A stretch of DNA of 64,000 nucleotides, taken from NCBI GenBank assembly GCA_002205965.3, contig NADL03000590.1:2919001-2983000 (forward strand), in the 5' to 3' direction. Within the stretch, counting starts at the first letter, position 1. Each line of letters opens with the position of its first letter. A program made the position numbers and the translations under genes. This DNA comes from Kappaphycus alvarezii. Taxonomy: Eukaryota; Rhodophyta; Florideophyceae; Gigartinales; Solieriaceae. The notes under the pieces were generated by a model. That model saw nothing but the letters and a program-made list of their open reading frames with translations, had not been told where the DNA came from and searched no databases. Positions 44,636 through 56,516 of the stretch are shown one piece after another.

Positions 44636-45180
44636 CTAGAGCATGGTGCCAACTAGATTTTTCATCCAATTTTGATCCAATTTTGCCCATTCAATCCGTA
44701 CATTTTCTTTGAGCTCCTCAACAGTACAAAACGGCCGATTGCTAGCATTAACGGCTCCTTGCAAGGACACCCCGACTTCTTCAAGGGATTCAGGTCTGCG
44801 GATTGCGCATGCCATGACAAAACATGGGCTAAATTGCTCTGCATCCACTCATATGACACGTGTGACGTGTGTACGGATCCATTATTTTGCATAAAAACCC
44901 ACCTCAAACGGCATCTTCTCGTCTGTATAAGGAAGTAGGTAGTTCTTCAATGTAGCACAGTGCAGTACTTCAGAATGTCTTGATTTTAGTTTAGAATAGG
45001 CAGATCAGAAAAATGTAGGCTGAAAAGCAACCTGAAACCATCCCCCCTCAATATCAGACCTCTGCCTTGGATGGAAAACTGTAGACTTCCGCACATCATG
45101 ATAGTAACGTCGAAACACGTCTAATTAGTCTAAATTAAACTTCTTCTCATCGTACAGAGCGAAAAAACCCTATTCATGCA
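44636..45180 (-). pseudogene. Tc1/mariner transposase fragment 1
   Basis: On minus, starting near 45,180: ALYDEKKFNLD (first Asp of the DD34D/E core), then RRYYHDVRKSTVFHPRQR, LPILN and DILKYCTVL. The ORFs at 44662-44907 and 44636-44848 then give WVFMQNNGSVHTSHVSYEW (the second Asp of QDN replaced by Asn), SADLNPL, and FCTVEELKENVRIEWAKLD. Several frame changes. N-terminal DNA-binding part not found. Dead copy. Confidence 0.8.
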
Positions 45181-46092
45181 CATATCTATTGTGGAGCAAG
45201 TGTTCCCACTCGAGAGGGGCTGATTTTTGTTCCTGTGTAAAAATGCGGTTCTCTTTTCACCTTGAAGAAAGCAAAGCGCTCTGAATCGGCTTGAAGCTAT
45301 TTCGACTCAGACTTTTACTGATTGGAAGATCCAGTTCTGCCTTTAATTCTACTGCTGTAGTACTATACTTTGATGTGGTCATCATCAATGCCCTCACAGC
45401 TTATTTCGAGATTTTGGTTTTGTTTTTGTGTCTTACTTGTTTCCATAGCCTTCTACAAATTCGTGTGATTTCACTTTATAAATTGCAAGTTGAAAAACAT
45501 GATTGTCGGCTATTTTCAATTATGTCCTCATACTGCCCCTTTATAATCAAGAACCTCTATCGGGGGCAAACCCACCGATCGGATTACTGCAAAAGAATAT
45601 CATGTCTAATTCCTTGACCGCACTTCAACGCCTCTCCCGATCCAAGACATCTCTTTCAAATGGTTTTCTCAGGGATAGCACTAGCTCTAGAATTCTATAG
45701 GCAGTATGTAATAGATTCTGCATTTTCAAAGCATAAGTTACCCTTTCTAATCAAGTCATCTCAGTGCTGTTCAATTGGAAGTAATGGAACAAAATAATCA
45801 ATTGCCATATTAGCCCAATCAACATCTGCCATACAAGGGTCGGAGCGGATAATAAGATCGTTTCAGGTCTCCTTCCAAATAATCAAAGACAAATTTTTTT
45901 ACGAGTAGGGAGGAGAGAGGAAAGCAGCTCTGTTGTACATGGTGCTATTTATAACCTTCGTTCGCGAATATTTGTTATCAATCAGATATTACATAGCTTT
46001 ATGCAGCATATGAGTGCAGAGGCGAATCATTCTCTGCTCGAAATGCAGTACTCATGATTTCGTACTTTGTTCTGGGTCAGTCAGCACGTCTC
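45181..46092. other. No gene recognised
   Basis: AT-rich. The plus ORF 45291-45617 is hydrophobic, driven by T-rich codons, and shows no domain. Could include the worn N-terminal half of the Tc1 copy to its left. Confidence 0.4.
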
Positions 46093-46094
46093 TA

Positions 46095-46535
46095 GTGTCT
46101 ATTGGACCGTTGTCCTCATATGAGGACAACTTTTAGCCCTTTTTTTTCAATACAATTCTTTTTTACCTCAACGCATTTCTTGTCCCTCCGCATTAGTTCA
46201 TGAGTGTAGATGGCCGATCAAAACAAACTTTTCAAGATTATTGACCTCGGTTAAGCCTAGAGCAATTTTCCCTCACCAGCTTCCGCTCTTCGCAAGAAGT
46301 TGTGAAAACGACTACGTTTTGGAAGGAAAAATAGTTCGTATTATCGTGGGGGTTTCAGAAACGAGGGCGCACGTACAGTGAAAATTACTGTACTGAATCT
46401 TAACATGAAAAAACTGTTTTCCAGTAAAAATTTCGGCCTTCCAAAACATTTACCTTTCCAAAATGTAACGGAAACTGTCTTCATATGAGGACAAAGTGTG
46501 CCTCATATGAGGACAGAGCATGGTCGTATAGACAC
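46095..46535. mobile_element. Tc1/mariner-type MITE with TA target duplication
   Basis: 441 bp, TA at 46093-46094 and 46536-46537. The ends are inverted: GTGTCTATTGGACC on the left, and the right end read on minus is GTGTCTATACGACC. Both ends include TCATATGAGGAC words: a perfect palindrome GTCCTCATATGAGGAC near 46,112 and two more copies of CATATGAGGACA near 46,482 and 46,502. No coding capacity of its own. TA duplication and such ends are typical of Tc1/mariner-derived MITEs. Confidence 0.75.
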
Positions 46536-46857
46536 TAGCACGCAGAAAAAGTAAAACAATCATCATGAGTTGCATAAATCTCTCACTATGTTTTCGCTCC
46601 TCCGTTCTGATTTCTAGTTTTTCCGCCCGCATTTCCTCCCTTTCCCTACGGTACTCTTCTCTCCTCCTACGTTAATCCGCTTGATTAATCCTCCTTTGCC
46701 TGTATTTCTGATCTCTGTGTATCTTTTCCACGATTGAGGATTGTATTGCATCTATTATTCCACCCTCCTCAAATGTTTTCCCGTTACTCATCGTATTTCT
46801 TTCCAGAGAAGTGGACATTATGACGTACCGCGTTGTGTAGTCATATCCAGATGGCAT
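46536..46857 (-). pseudogene. Coiled-coil ORF interrupted by MITE
   Basis: Minus strand from ATG 46857 (MPSGYDYTTRYVIMSTSLER), a stop at 46672-46674, then in the same frame RRREEYRREREEMRAEKLEI and ERKHSERFMQLMMIVLLFL, which runs straight into the MITE end. The Arg/Glu heptad pattern ending in Met/Leu is like the C-terminal coiled coil of Myb/MADF-type partner proteins of Harbinger elements, but this is only a compositional match. The function is unknown. The minisatellite lies just 5' of it. Confidence 0.35.
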
Positions 46858-46889
46858 TCGGATGGATGTGCGTTCACAAATGCCAGTAA

Positions 46890-47280
46890 AGGTGGGTGCA
46901 GTGGATTGGGGATTGATGCGGGTTCACGAGGGCGGTTTGAGGTTGATGCAGTAGATTGGGATTGAAGGTCTGTGCGGATGGAGGTGGGTGCACGACTGGG
47001 GATGGGCGTTGATTCACGAGTGCGAATGGAGGTCGGCGCCCGACTGGGGATGGATATAAGTGCAGTTGATTGGGGATGGAGGTAGATGCAGGTTGTTGGG
47101 GATGAATGTTGTTGCACGATTGCGAATGGAGGTTGTTTCACGATTTGGGAAAGGAATGGTTGCACGATTAGGGATAGAGTTGCGTACAGTGTGTTTGAGA
47201 CTGAGATGGGTGCGTAATTGCAAATGGAGGTAGGTGCACGCTTGTGGATGGATTTGGGTGCAGTAGATTGGGGATGTGGT
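46890..47280. repeat. Degenerate GATTGGGGATGGAGGT minisatellite
   Basis: About 390 bp of imperfect units related to GATTGGGGATGGAGGTGGGTGCAC, with intervening GCGAATGGAGGT variants. Unit length is about 24-36 bases. Strongly G-rich on plus, so minus-strand ORFs (46818-47165, 47014-47391) encode His/Pro/Ser/Ile/Arg repeats. Those ORFs are probably products of the repeat rather than genes. Confidence 0.7.
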
Positions 47281-47639
47281 CAGAGGAAAATTTTTTGCCA
47301 GTGGAAGTCGAATCGTGCCTAGTAGATAGATCTGAACAACGGTATTACAAAAATTTTCACTCCCGCGAAGAACAGTCTTAATTTGCGGCAAAATTTCTAC
47401 AAGTCGATATTTGCTACGAATTTTTCCTTGCTTCCAAGGGCCCCTCTTTGGGAGCTAGAGACAAATTGCTACATAGCAAAAGCGCGCCGTGGCGTGCTTA
47501 AATTCCAAAATACTATGTAGTAAATTGCTATTTGTGATTTCTGGAGTCTTTCATTGAAACTAATGCGGGATTTTTGCTTCGTTTGACTCAGCACAGCAAT
47601 AAAACCCCAACCATAGATTTATCAGGGTTTCACACCTTG
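47281..47639. other. No gene recognised; small inverted repeat
   Basis: Contains AATTGCTACATAG and, about 40 bases on, CTATGTAGTAAATTGC, an imperfect inverted pair near 47,465-47,530 which may be the worn end of a DNA transposon. Confidence 0.4.
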
Positions 47640-48552
47640 CTCTCGGATATTCAAGACCAACTATCAATGATAGGCTCCCTAAGCTCCACGACGGAACCAT
47701 ATTGTCTCGCATCCCTATAAATGTCGCAACAATCTCCTAAAGGTTCTCTAATAAGTTTAAGTCGGGCACACGTGATAATTACTCCAAAAAATGTACTGTC
47801 TTGTCGTCTAACCACTATTCTTGTAGTTACAGAAAAATGGTACGGGCATTTGTCCTGTTGATTTATCCAGTTTTCCCGTTTTCAAAGCCCTTCTAAAGCA
47901 GAAAAAATTCCGCTAAAGTCTTGATACACTTTGATGAGTCCAGTAGCCCGCTAGCAAACACCAAATCCAATGAACCATAAAAAGAAAATCATTCTCACAC
48001 CATCACACTTTGACCCTCCCCTCCCGTTTCGAGACAACGCGCTCATATTTTCCAATGGAATTCCTGTGGCATGCCAATCTGTCCGGTCCGTCAAGGTTCA
48101 ATTTCTTTTCATCCAAAAAGACTACCTTTTGCCACTGAGAAACCTTCCATTCATCCATCTTAGTCATCCAATCCACCCTGTCCATTCTTACTCGCATTAG
48201 TCAAGAAGAAAGATTTCTTCATCTGCCGATACTGTATTTTGTGCTCCCGCTCCAACATTCGCAGTACTTTGGCCCCTGATAGCTGGAATATGAGCTTCTT
48301 ACGGATCTAGTTTGACCCATGTACCGTGTTGAAGGCCTCCCTGATGACGCGGCGATGTATATCCTCGGAATACTGGCGAGGCCTCCCCCTCTTTTTGTTT
48401 GCTCCGTACACTGCAGAGTCCTTCAAATACAAAGTGACAGCCTTTTGCGACCTTCCAATCTTCTTTGCTATCGCCCGTTTTGTCAACTTTATGGAAAATA
48501 GGGCATCAATTGCTCCTTTCTCCTTCTCGGTCAAATTGGTGCCGCAAGGCAT
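47640..48552 (-). pseudogene. Tc1/mariner transposase fossil 2
   Basis: The ORF 48307-48552 (minus) starts MPCGTNLTEKEKGAIDALF and has the paired helix-turn-helix DNA-binding domain (KLTKRAIAKKIGRSQKAVTL) followed by the GRP motif (KKRGRPRQYS). Further on, 48003-48197 gives QWQKVVFLDEKKLNLDGPDR (first Asp). Further down in mixed frames come DLVFASGLLDSSK and, near 47,740, PDLNLLENL. The second and third catalytic acids are not clearly intact, and many stops occur after 47,930. Dead, family-typical layout. Confidence 0.85.
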
Positions 48553-49872
48553 TTTCGGGGGAGACTAGTGCGGTATAAGATGCTTAAAGAAGTGGATAGT
48601 GCAATGTTCTTCGCTATTATGTCGCGTTTTTATTTTATCCTTTCTGTTATGTGCATTCCCGCCAAAGTCTGTTGTGGTTCTATATATGTGGGCATTAAAA
48701 AAGCAGTTTTTCATATCTAAATGTTTTCATTTAAAAGAAAACTTGAATAACACTGCTATGCTAAGCTTTGCGGTAGCTCTCTGGCGATATGCCTTTCAAG
48801 GTGCAGTTTTCAGTGGTTGGGAAGATACCCCTGGTTCTATAATTCTGACGGGCACTGTACACTCCTGACTGATGCTATAAGGCACCCCGCCAAATGTTGT
48901 ATTTCCCTGTGTTCCTCCAATTCAATCAAAATAAATAATGCTTCCAATGGACTCAGATGGCTTAAACCTTAAAAGTAAAAATGCCCTCATCAAATTTGAT
49001 TAAGTATGGTTTCGGATTCAATATGACATGGACGCTTACTTACTTACTGAAGACGTCCTTATAGTTACTGTGACTGATACCATAAGATAAGTGCACAAAA
49101 TGTGCATTTACTCGGATCACAAAAACGTTCCAATAGCATTAACAGCTTCTGTGGCATCACAGGTTTAGAGTCAGGCATGCCAAACAACCAATCATGCCCA
49201 AAGCTACACAACTGACATCAGAATAGAGAGCTCAGGTTACCAATGTGAAAAATACTCGAATTAGTTTGTCAGTACCCGAAAGATTTACTATAGCAGAGCG
49301 AAATCTGTGGCTACAATAAATACCGACAGGTAAGGTGAGATCCAAGGAAGCGTGGGTTATTAAGGCGTTCAATTGGGCGGACGGTTAACCTACCGGCTTG
49401 AAAGAGTCTAGGGAGGTGCTAGTAGTTCGGAAACAGAAATATAGATCATTAGGTGCTCACTTTCTTACTAAACCATTAATTATCAGTAACACTATATATA
49501 AAAAGCTCCATCCAGCTGTCCGTATCACGGTAAACGATCAAATGTTTCAAAGGGGACACCATCCATCCGTTGAGAAATCTTTTTCCAATCCCAGCTTTCT
49601 TAGGAATGATAAGCCGACAGTCATCTCTCAACTCGATCCCCAAATCTCCATCCGTGACGGCCAGCAGTTCACGCCATGCTATCAAATGGGAAATTATCAC
49701 TTAATCATTTCGCATCTAATCATTTTGCTCCAGTAATTCAAGAGAGAGCGAGGGCCAACTCAAAAGACAGCGCGTTAACAATTTGGGAGGTCATTCTCCT
49801 TCAAAAAGCCTGAATCAAGCTAGTCCTTCAATTTCAGCAATCGCTACACTGCTCAAGCACTCACAAACGTAA
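48553..49872. other. No gene recognised
   Basis: AT-rich spacer between two Tc1/mariner fossils in opposite orientation. The plus ORF 49398-49736 has no recognised domain. Confidence 0.4.
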
Positions 49873-50699
49873 ATGACTGTGTTACAAAAGAATCTACTGA
49901 CGTACGGGACTTTAATTTTCCAACCAATTCGAAGAAAAATCACATTTAGGAACAAACGTAGTCTGCTCCGCGCTGCGTACAACTCAACCAAAGGCGCTTG
50001 CACCTTGCGAAAGGAGCTCAATCTCCCCATATCTAGCAGCCGAATGCAAACTTATCTGAGTGAATTCGAATTCTTCGCCAACAAGAGATCAAAACACAGC
50101 CTCCGCTGCTGCAAAGACACCGTGACGCTAACATGAAATTTGCAAAATCTCACTCGAATAGTGAAGAATAATGGTGGGGGCGCGTATTCTGGAGTTACGA
50201 GAAGCGCTTCAATGCGATGGACGCGAAGGGCTTAAATGCTACTGGCATGACTTACGAAGTGAAGACCTGGATTTATCAAGAATAGAGCATGGGGGAAATG
50301 GGGTGATATTTTCGGCAGCTTTCTGTTCTTACGGAAAGACTAAGTTTGGAGAAGTGCACGTTCGGTTAAATGGAACGTAGCATGTGAAGATTTTGGGGCA
50401 GGAGCCAATTGGTTAAGATGATGATGAACTGCAAGTTAATTGGAAATTTATGAAAATAAGTCCATTGCTTATTCCTCTACGGTTACCAAAAAGTGGTTTG
50501 AAGTGCAAGATATTCTTGTGTTAGAGTGGCCTGCGACATTCTTAGATTTAAATCCGTTCCAGGACCTTTGGATAATACTAAACAGCAATTACAACAGTTT
50601 GGAGTTGTTACCGAGTTGGAGGAATGTATTACGGAATGCTGTAACAAAATCGACGGTAACAAAGTAGAAAAGCTGGTCAAATCAATGCAAAAGCTGTGA
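49873..50699 (+). pseudogene. Tc1/mariner transposase fossil 3
   Basis: Plus strand. The ORF 49873-50136 carries the second helix-turn-helix part (RNKRSLLRAAYNSTKGACTL, RKELNLPISSSRMQTYLSEF). Then in shifting frames come FWSYEKRFN (SDE replaced by SYE), DGREGLKCYWHDLRSEDL, GYGKTKF-like sequence, and at 50440-50667 TKKWFEVQDILVLEWPATFL with DLNPFQDLWII. The end VEKLVKSMQKL stops at 50697-50699. At least four shifts, so inactive. A different subfamily from copy 1 by its end block. Confidence 0.85.
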
Positions 50700-51536
50700 A
50701 TTTATGTCAATATTCAGTACAGTGGCATGAAATATTACTAGCTTCATTGCTACAGGCAGGGTTTCCTTAAGATCTACGTGCCTTTTTCTGGCATCAGTCA
50801 TCCCCATTTTTAGGAAGTCTTTAGTAAGTTTTCTACCTCATATTTAGTTCCATTACACTTTCATTCAAATGGAATGAGTGTATCCTTATGTTTTAGGAGC
50901 GCCTAAGTCGATTGAAAGTACATTTTTCTGTCAAAATAAGGGAAAACATAGAACTTAAACATTTGGTTGTGGCTAATGGAATCAGTCAGGAGTGAACAAT
51001 ACCGTATTGTAAGATACTATAATGTATTGAATACTTATTAAGACCATTTTAGCGGCGATTATACTGGCTAAACTTGCATATTCCCAGTATCAGTGGCTTT
51101 TGTAGGGACCTGAGGTAAGTAAAAAATTGCTGTCGACGACTGGATGAAAACATGTGCTTTAGAGCCTTTAAAATATACTACCGGACACATTTGTAGGATA
51201 CAATGCAATATTATGTTTATGAAAAAGCTTTTTCTCTTGATAAACGGGGGTATATTTGAGCTTTTCATGTGATTCAACCAAAAATAAATGTTTGCTCATG
51301 AAACGTAAGGCACAATGCCATCTATACTGCATAATACCCTTAAATAGAGGCCGAATTATCTGCAAACTACTCTTACGACAGCAAAGCAAACGGTAGATTC
51401 ATACTTATATGAAAGCGCACAGTACTTGTCCCCGACACTCCAAAGAGACAAAATAACATGTGAAGCGACTCGGAAAGAAAGTCAACAAGGCCCACAGCTT
51501 GCCTACAGCTCTCAAGGACTTCGCTTATTCGAACTG
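50700..51536. other. No gene recognised
   Basis: AT-rich. Minus ORFs at 51068-51277 and 51168-51389 show no domain. Confidence 0.4.
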
Positions 51537-52569
51537 TGTGGTCCGCTGGCGTGATCAAGCTCCGTTCGGTAAGATAGCTTTATTGATAGAAAGTATGAGT
51601 TCGCTAACCCAGAATGTGGTTCCTCTGATCCCTTCTAGGTGACACTTTCTGAGTTGTGGTTATCCTGCTCCCCTGTGGGTGTCACTATCGTTTCCGTTCG
51701 ATTTTTAACCGTAGTTTAATGCTTCTGGGTAGTAACTGCTTTGCAAAGAAGTTTAGGGATCAAGTCGAGACCGAACTGCTTCCGTTCTCCCCCACTGTCT
51801 CCGTTTACTTAATAGACAGATATGGGGCAATTGCATAAAGAAAGGCATCCTATCAAGGTTCCAACTACCAACTTCCAACTCAGAAGCATCGCCAGTGAGT
51901 TGCGTGCCCCTGGCAGGCCACAGAAATTTCTATGTGATCATTTCGCAGATGAACACACGCTACACTCACCGCACGGACTCGCCGCTTCGACCACTGCTTT
52001 CATCTATTCGTCGTTCCGTCGTTCTAATGAGTTCCACCGAGAACGCGGCACCAAGTTCCCCGCCACATAGTACAGGTACTGTTTCCGTTTTCGCCCCTGT
52101 CTATGCCCTAGTGCTGAGCAGTGTCAATCCTATCTATGTCGCACGTTTCCTCAAAGAACGGGAGAGATATGAATTAGAAATCGCTGCCAAGCAGGTTGAA
52201 GACCCTTCCCTCAGACCGATTCCGTACTCCGCAAGTATTGACCGATCCCTTCTCGGATCCTTAATCGGATGCCTTTCTTTATCGAATTGCCCCATTCCTG
52301 TCTATTAAGTAAACGGAGACAGTGGGGGAGAACGGAAGCAGTTCGGTCTCGACTTGATCCCTAAACTTCTTTGCAAAGCAGTTACTACCCAGAAGCATTA
52401 AACTACGGTTAAAAATCGAACGGAAACGATAGTGACACCCACAGGGGAGCAGGATAACCACAACTCAGAAAGTGTCACCCAGAAGGGATCAGCGGAACCA
52501 CAATCTAAGTTAACGAACTCATTCTATCTATCAGTAAAGCTATCTTACCGAACGGAGCGACTGGCCACA
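51537..52569 (+). mobile_element. Retroelement remnant with inverted LTRs (foldback)
   Basis: Two ~310-bp arms face each other: about 51537-51861 on plus and 52255-52569 on minus. Both encode the same spurious 60-codon ORF (51656-51838 plus; 52279-52461 minus). The arms begin TGTGG when read inward. Between them is a leader and the start of a gag gene in plus orientation. So the left arm is a 5' LTR in normal position and the right arm an inverted LTR placed directly after a truncated gag. The arms are about 90% alike. Confidence 0.75.
51895..52254 (+). pseudogene. Truncated LTR-retrotransposon gag start
   Basis: The likely start is the ATG at 52027 (MSSTENAAPSSPPHSTGTVS), continuing NPIYVARFLKERERYELEIA and IPYSASIDRSLLGSL before running into the inverted LTR. 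The VARFLKERERYELEI block resembles the N-terminal gag of algal and oomycete LTR elements. Only about 75 gag residues remain. Confidence 0.55.
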
Positions 52570-53328
52570 TGTTGCGACTAAGCTGTGAAAAAATTAATGT
52601 TTTATTGTAAAACTTCATTCAGAATGCAAAAGAAAACAATATCAAGAATAGTAGCGGCTCCAACAGACGACTGATGGTGCGCAATGACAGTAAGTTTTTT
52701 ATTAAGGCATTCAAAGCATAAAAAACTGCAACTATGAATTCTTAACTTCGAAACGATCTCTAAGCTCAAAATTCCACGTAGTTTAAACTGGCAAACTTCG
52801 TATAGTATGGCCTCTTCTTCCACTCTGGCGATCTATTTCACAACCCTAAGAGCCCTGCACGATTTTTTTTGCATCTACTGCAGACTCAAACCATCATTAT
52901 TTTCAATAACAAGGCTACTACGCACTTTTCTGCAATAAGATTTTTTCCTTACATTATGCACACAACTGCTGACCCCATCAGTACATTTGAAACAGTTATT
53001 GGCGGGTTTTAACCTGAGATCAAAAGCTGCCTTACGATCCCATAACACGTGAAACAATGTCCGCCTCCCATTATACTTCACTTCCATTCGCCGAATAGCT
53101 ATCCATAGCTCTATATAAACCCTGGTTTGCTGCTTTCAGCGAAATCCAGTCAGCCTCAACCAACTTTTTAACGAAATTTCAACCCAGATCTGCTCGGATG
53201 CGTTTACCTCCCCACAGAAACTCTCTTTCCATTTCAGAAAAGCACCTCGAATCCCCTGCTTATTATAACTCACAAGGAAGCAAGGGAAATTAGGCTCGTT
53301 TCCTCCATGATATTTTGTGATGAAATTT
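52570..53328. other. No gene recognised
   Basis: AT-rich. The minus ORF 52875-53087 has a balanced composition and four Cys but no domain I can name. The N-terminal half of the next Tc1/mariner copy was not recognised here. Confidence 0.35.
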
Positions 53329-53905
53329 TGATTTGGGTTGTCTTTTCAGATGAGAAGCGTTTTATTTCAGATGGAATGGAAAGTTACTCAAGTTATTGGA
53401 TTTTTTTGCCAACTGTATTTTATTCTGGAAGACAGAAAGGAGGGCTTGGAATCATGGTCTAGGGAGCAAACTCTTCTTTTGGGAAGAAACATTTAGCGCA
53501 AATGCAGGGCATATAGAAATCCACAGACTATCTGCGAATTATGATATATGAGCTAGTTTCGTTCTTTTAAATCAATCTTTCTGTTAGTTGGACGTATCAG
53601 CAACAAAATTGCCAAGGTAATTTCAGTAATGCTGCGTTGAAATTGTTTCAACTTAGGGAATCAGTTTCATGAAGTGGACATCTAGATCTACCAATCTAAG
53701 CCCTATTCTGAATGTATGAGGCTGGATATAAGGGGCTTTTTACGAGAACTATCTGCAATCTGACAGTTCTCGGCAGCTGGTGGAGTTTTTCAGAGATGTA
53801 TGGGGTACTATTTTTCAATATTCCATTGATTGTTTCAGTATTTACATAATATGGCGTGCTGTAGAGGTATAAGGGACAACGAAAAACAAGATGCACTAAT
53901 GGTTG
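53329..53905 (+). pseudogene. Tc1/mariner transposase fossil 4
   Basis: Plus strand. VFSDEKRFISDGMESYSSYW (first Asp), GRQKGGLGIMV then GANSSFGKKHLAQMQG after a stop, STDYLRIMIYELVSFF, SVSWTYQQQNC (QDN replaced by QQN), a degraded DLNP block near 53,690, then YKGLFTRTICNL and a basic end near 53,905. Stops occur in almost every block. No helix-turn-helix part found, so 5'-truncated or too decayed. Confidence 0.8.
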
Positions 53906-56057
53906 TTGTAATCGGTACCTTTTCCGGTCTTCTAGGGACCCATACATGCATTTTTTTTATATTTACGTCTGCTCTCCCATTTGAGAAACTTCAGGTACAT
54001 GAGTAAGCTTGAAATATATTAAATAGTTAATCTAGAATGTTGACTATGCGAAAAATTCAAAAAAAAGTCATTTTTAAAGATAAATAATACTTTCGCTGGC
54101 AATTCTAATTTCTTGAGTATCTCAGAGTTGTGACTGGGATTCTATATAAACTACATAGAAAAGCTAAAAGCGGGAATGTTTTGTAGAATCATTTTAAAAT
54201 GATGGGAGGACAGGGTATGAGGGCTTCTACGTAGCTGTGGTCCCCAACTCTGATCCGGTCGCGCTGTAGCGGCTGCATCCTGGATTCATCTGCAACCGAT
54301 ATATTTCATGAACCTAGAGATAATGTAACGAAAAAAGGTATACATTTACGTCCTCAAGATCTTAGAGTGCGATCTAGGCCCGTAGAACAGGGCTACAAAA
54401 TCGTCAACCTGGAAATCTCTGCCGCAACTTCTGATTCCTAAAGTTTTCGCTTATCCTATTGCCTTCCGACCTTACATAATATTTCATGTCCTAATCACAA
54501 GTCGTCTCTGTTCTTTTCATCATTCCCTTAATTTATTCTTCATTTGCGCTCAATTCAATTACCTTTACAAGTGTCAAATCATACTTGAGCTTCCTTCGCT
54601 TGCTTGTCGCACTCTGGTCACACCGCTTATTAGTCGTGCGGCATGGTAATATTCACATCTCATCGTTGGTAAGGTTTTTTTTGCATCTACATTACAGTTT
54701 GTCAAGATTGGAGTTGCTGAATTAGCTGTCAACTGATCACTCAGTCTTTCGGGCCAAATTGCCATGGGAAGACTTTAGCAATAATTTTACCTTACAAGGA
54801 CAGATTAAAATGCCCGCAACTTTTTGCGAGGGCAGATGCACCCCTGAATACTATCTCTTTAAGAATAAAGGTCCCTGATAAGCCGTCATGACTCGTTACA
54901 AGTAAAAGTGCCTTATTATTTTTTACGTGATTTAGAATAAGACGCTGACACATAACCATCCAATGAAAATACTCGGCTGTAAGTTTTTACTTGACTGACT
55001 ATATTGGCTTCACTACCTCTTTCAAGGCGGCTACTAACAATGTATGCGAACGGGAACGTGGTGCCTATTATACGCCATATTCTAATGGTATTATCCTCAA
55101 TTTTTGATTAAATGTGTTTGTGTTTCACTGTATTTATGTCAATGCTGACATCACCGTACTGTCCCCCTTTAGAGCAGCCTTTCGATGCACACGGCCATAG
55201 GCAAACCAAAAATCCGTTCCAGTAGCTATACCAACTTTCCTCATCCTTCTGATTCGGTTACGCTGTGTCACTACTCCGAAAGCATACAGCTTGCAATCTC
55301 TGCCTGTATGCATGCCTAAACTTAATCAAGCTTCTACACTCACTAGGTGCGAGTAGTGAAGCTTAATGTACGTTTTCTGTTGAAATTTTAAATCTGTTTT
55401 AATTTTAAACCGGCGAAAAGTACAACGCAAGTTTTGCGATATCCTGATTAGAACTTAAATTCTAAGCTCACACCAACCCTCCTCTATCTCTAATCGAACA
55501 CGTGGCCTCACTTAAGTCACCCCAAGTCTTCGTAAATAGCCGTCTTGCACCCCTAATCGGTAAAGTACCCAAATTTTCCCCCTTTCCAAATAATAAGAGC
55601 ATCTCCACCGATGCAGATATAATTTCAAAGTGATCAAAAAATAAAAATGGTTCTAATTATTTTCTTTCTACCGGGAAATTCTAAGTGAACGAAAACCCTA
55701 TTTTTTTTACTTTGAGGTAAAATGAGGAGGCAAATATCCCAGATTTGTGGCGTACAGTAGGGCGTCCGGAGTGGAACAGCCCGGTACTGTAGACAGGTGA
55801 CGGTCACCTGAGGGAGCAGACTACAGTATAGAGAGCTCCGAATGTAAGGAGCACACTACGTTACACTCGGGTACAATATCGCCGGAAGGAGAGCGCCGGG
55901 CCAACGGGGCCGAATGGGCCAAGGGCAGGACTAGTGGACATTAGCGATACTCTTATTGGCGTACATCATGGAGGGCTGAAGTTAGGCCACATTTCCTTTA
56001 GAAGATGTGCTGCAGTAGTCCTAGTAGGTTGGTTAAAGAGCCTTATAGGGAGAGCCG
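53906..56057. other. No gene recognised; possible worn LTR at right end
   Basis: AT-rich down to about 55,700. From 55,750 to 56,270 composition changes: TACTGTA/TACAGTA words, a GGTGACGGTCACC palindrome near 55,796, repeated GGGCC words, then a TATAAAAT at about 56,128 in a setting like an LTR promoter. No partner copy is present in the window, so a solo LTR is only a guess. Confidence 0.3.
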
Positions 56058-56516
56058 GTGGTGGAGGGAGCGTTAGAAATTAAAGTAGGCAAGCACCCCT
56101 TGGTCTACTATTCCGCTGTATCCAAGTATAAAATCCCCGACAATATTTACCCCTTCTATTCCTATCGACCCCACGTCCACCCATTGAAACAACTCCCTTT
56201 CTGTTGCTACTTCTGTCTATTCCCCTTCTGTCGAATCTGTTTATCCTTCAGGCGAGCGCAACTAGGTAAGTTTAAATATTGTTCTACCGACGAGTTCTAC
56301 ACAGTCGCAGTACTACAATTTGCCTCCTGGATTTTTCTTTTTAATCTCCAGAGGTATCAAGGTGTGACTCTCTCATTGGCTGCCCGGAACTCTTTCCGCA
56401 GGTTGGCGGAAATAATTTTTCCTCCTTTCTCCCATTTCCACCATCTCTCTCCCCAAATAACTGCAGACTTCACTTCTGTTCCTTTTTCGAATCCAAATTG
56501 CACCCTACAGACCTAA
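56058..56516 (+). other. 152-codon ORF, unrecognised
   Basis: Opens MVEGALEIKVGKHPLVYYS; hydrophobic and Phe/Cys-rich, with no known motif. It overlaps the possible LTR downstream of the TATAAAAT, so a gene is doubtful. Confidence 0.15.

Noticed and set aside
55750..56270. Definite solo LTR
   Set aside because: No matching copy in the window, no clear TG...CA ends and no target duplication found; kept only as a remark.
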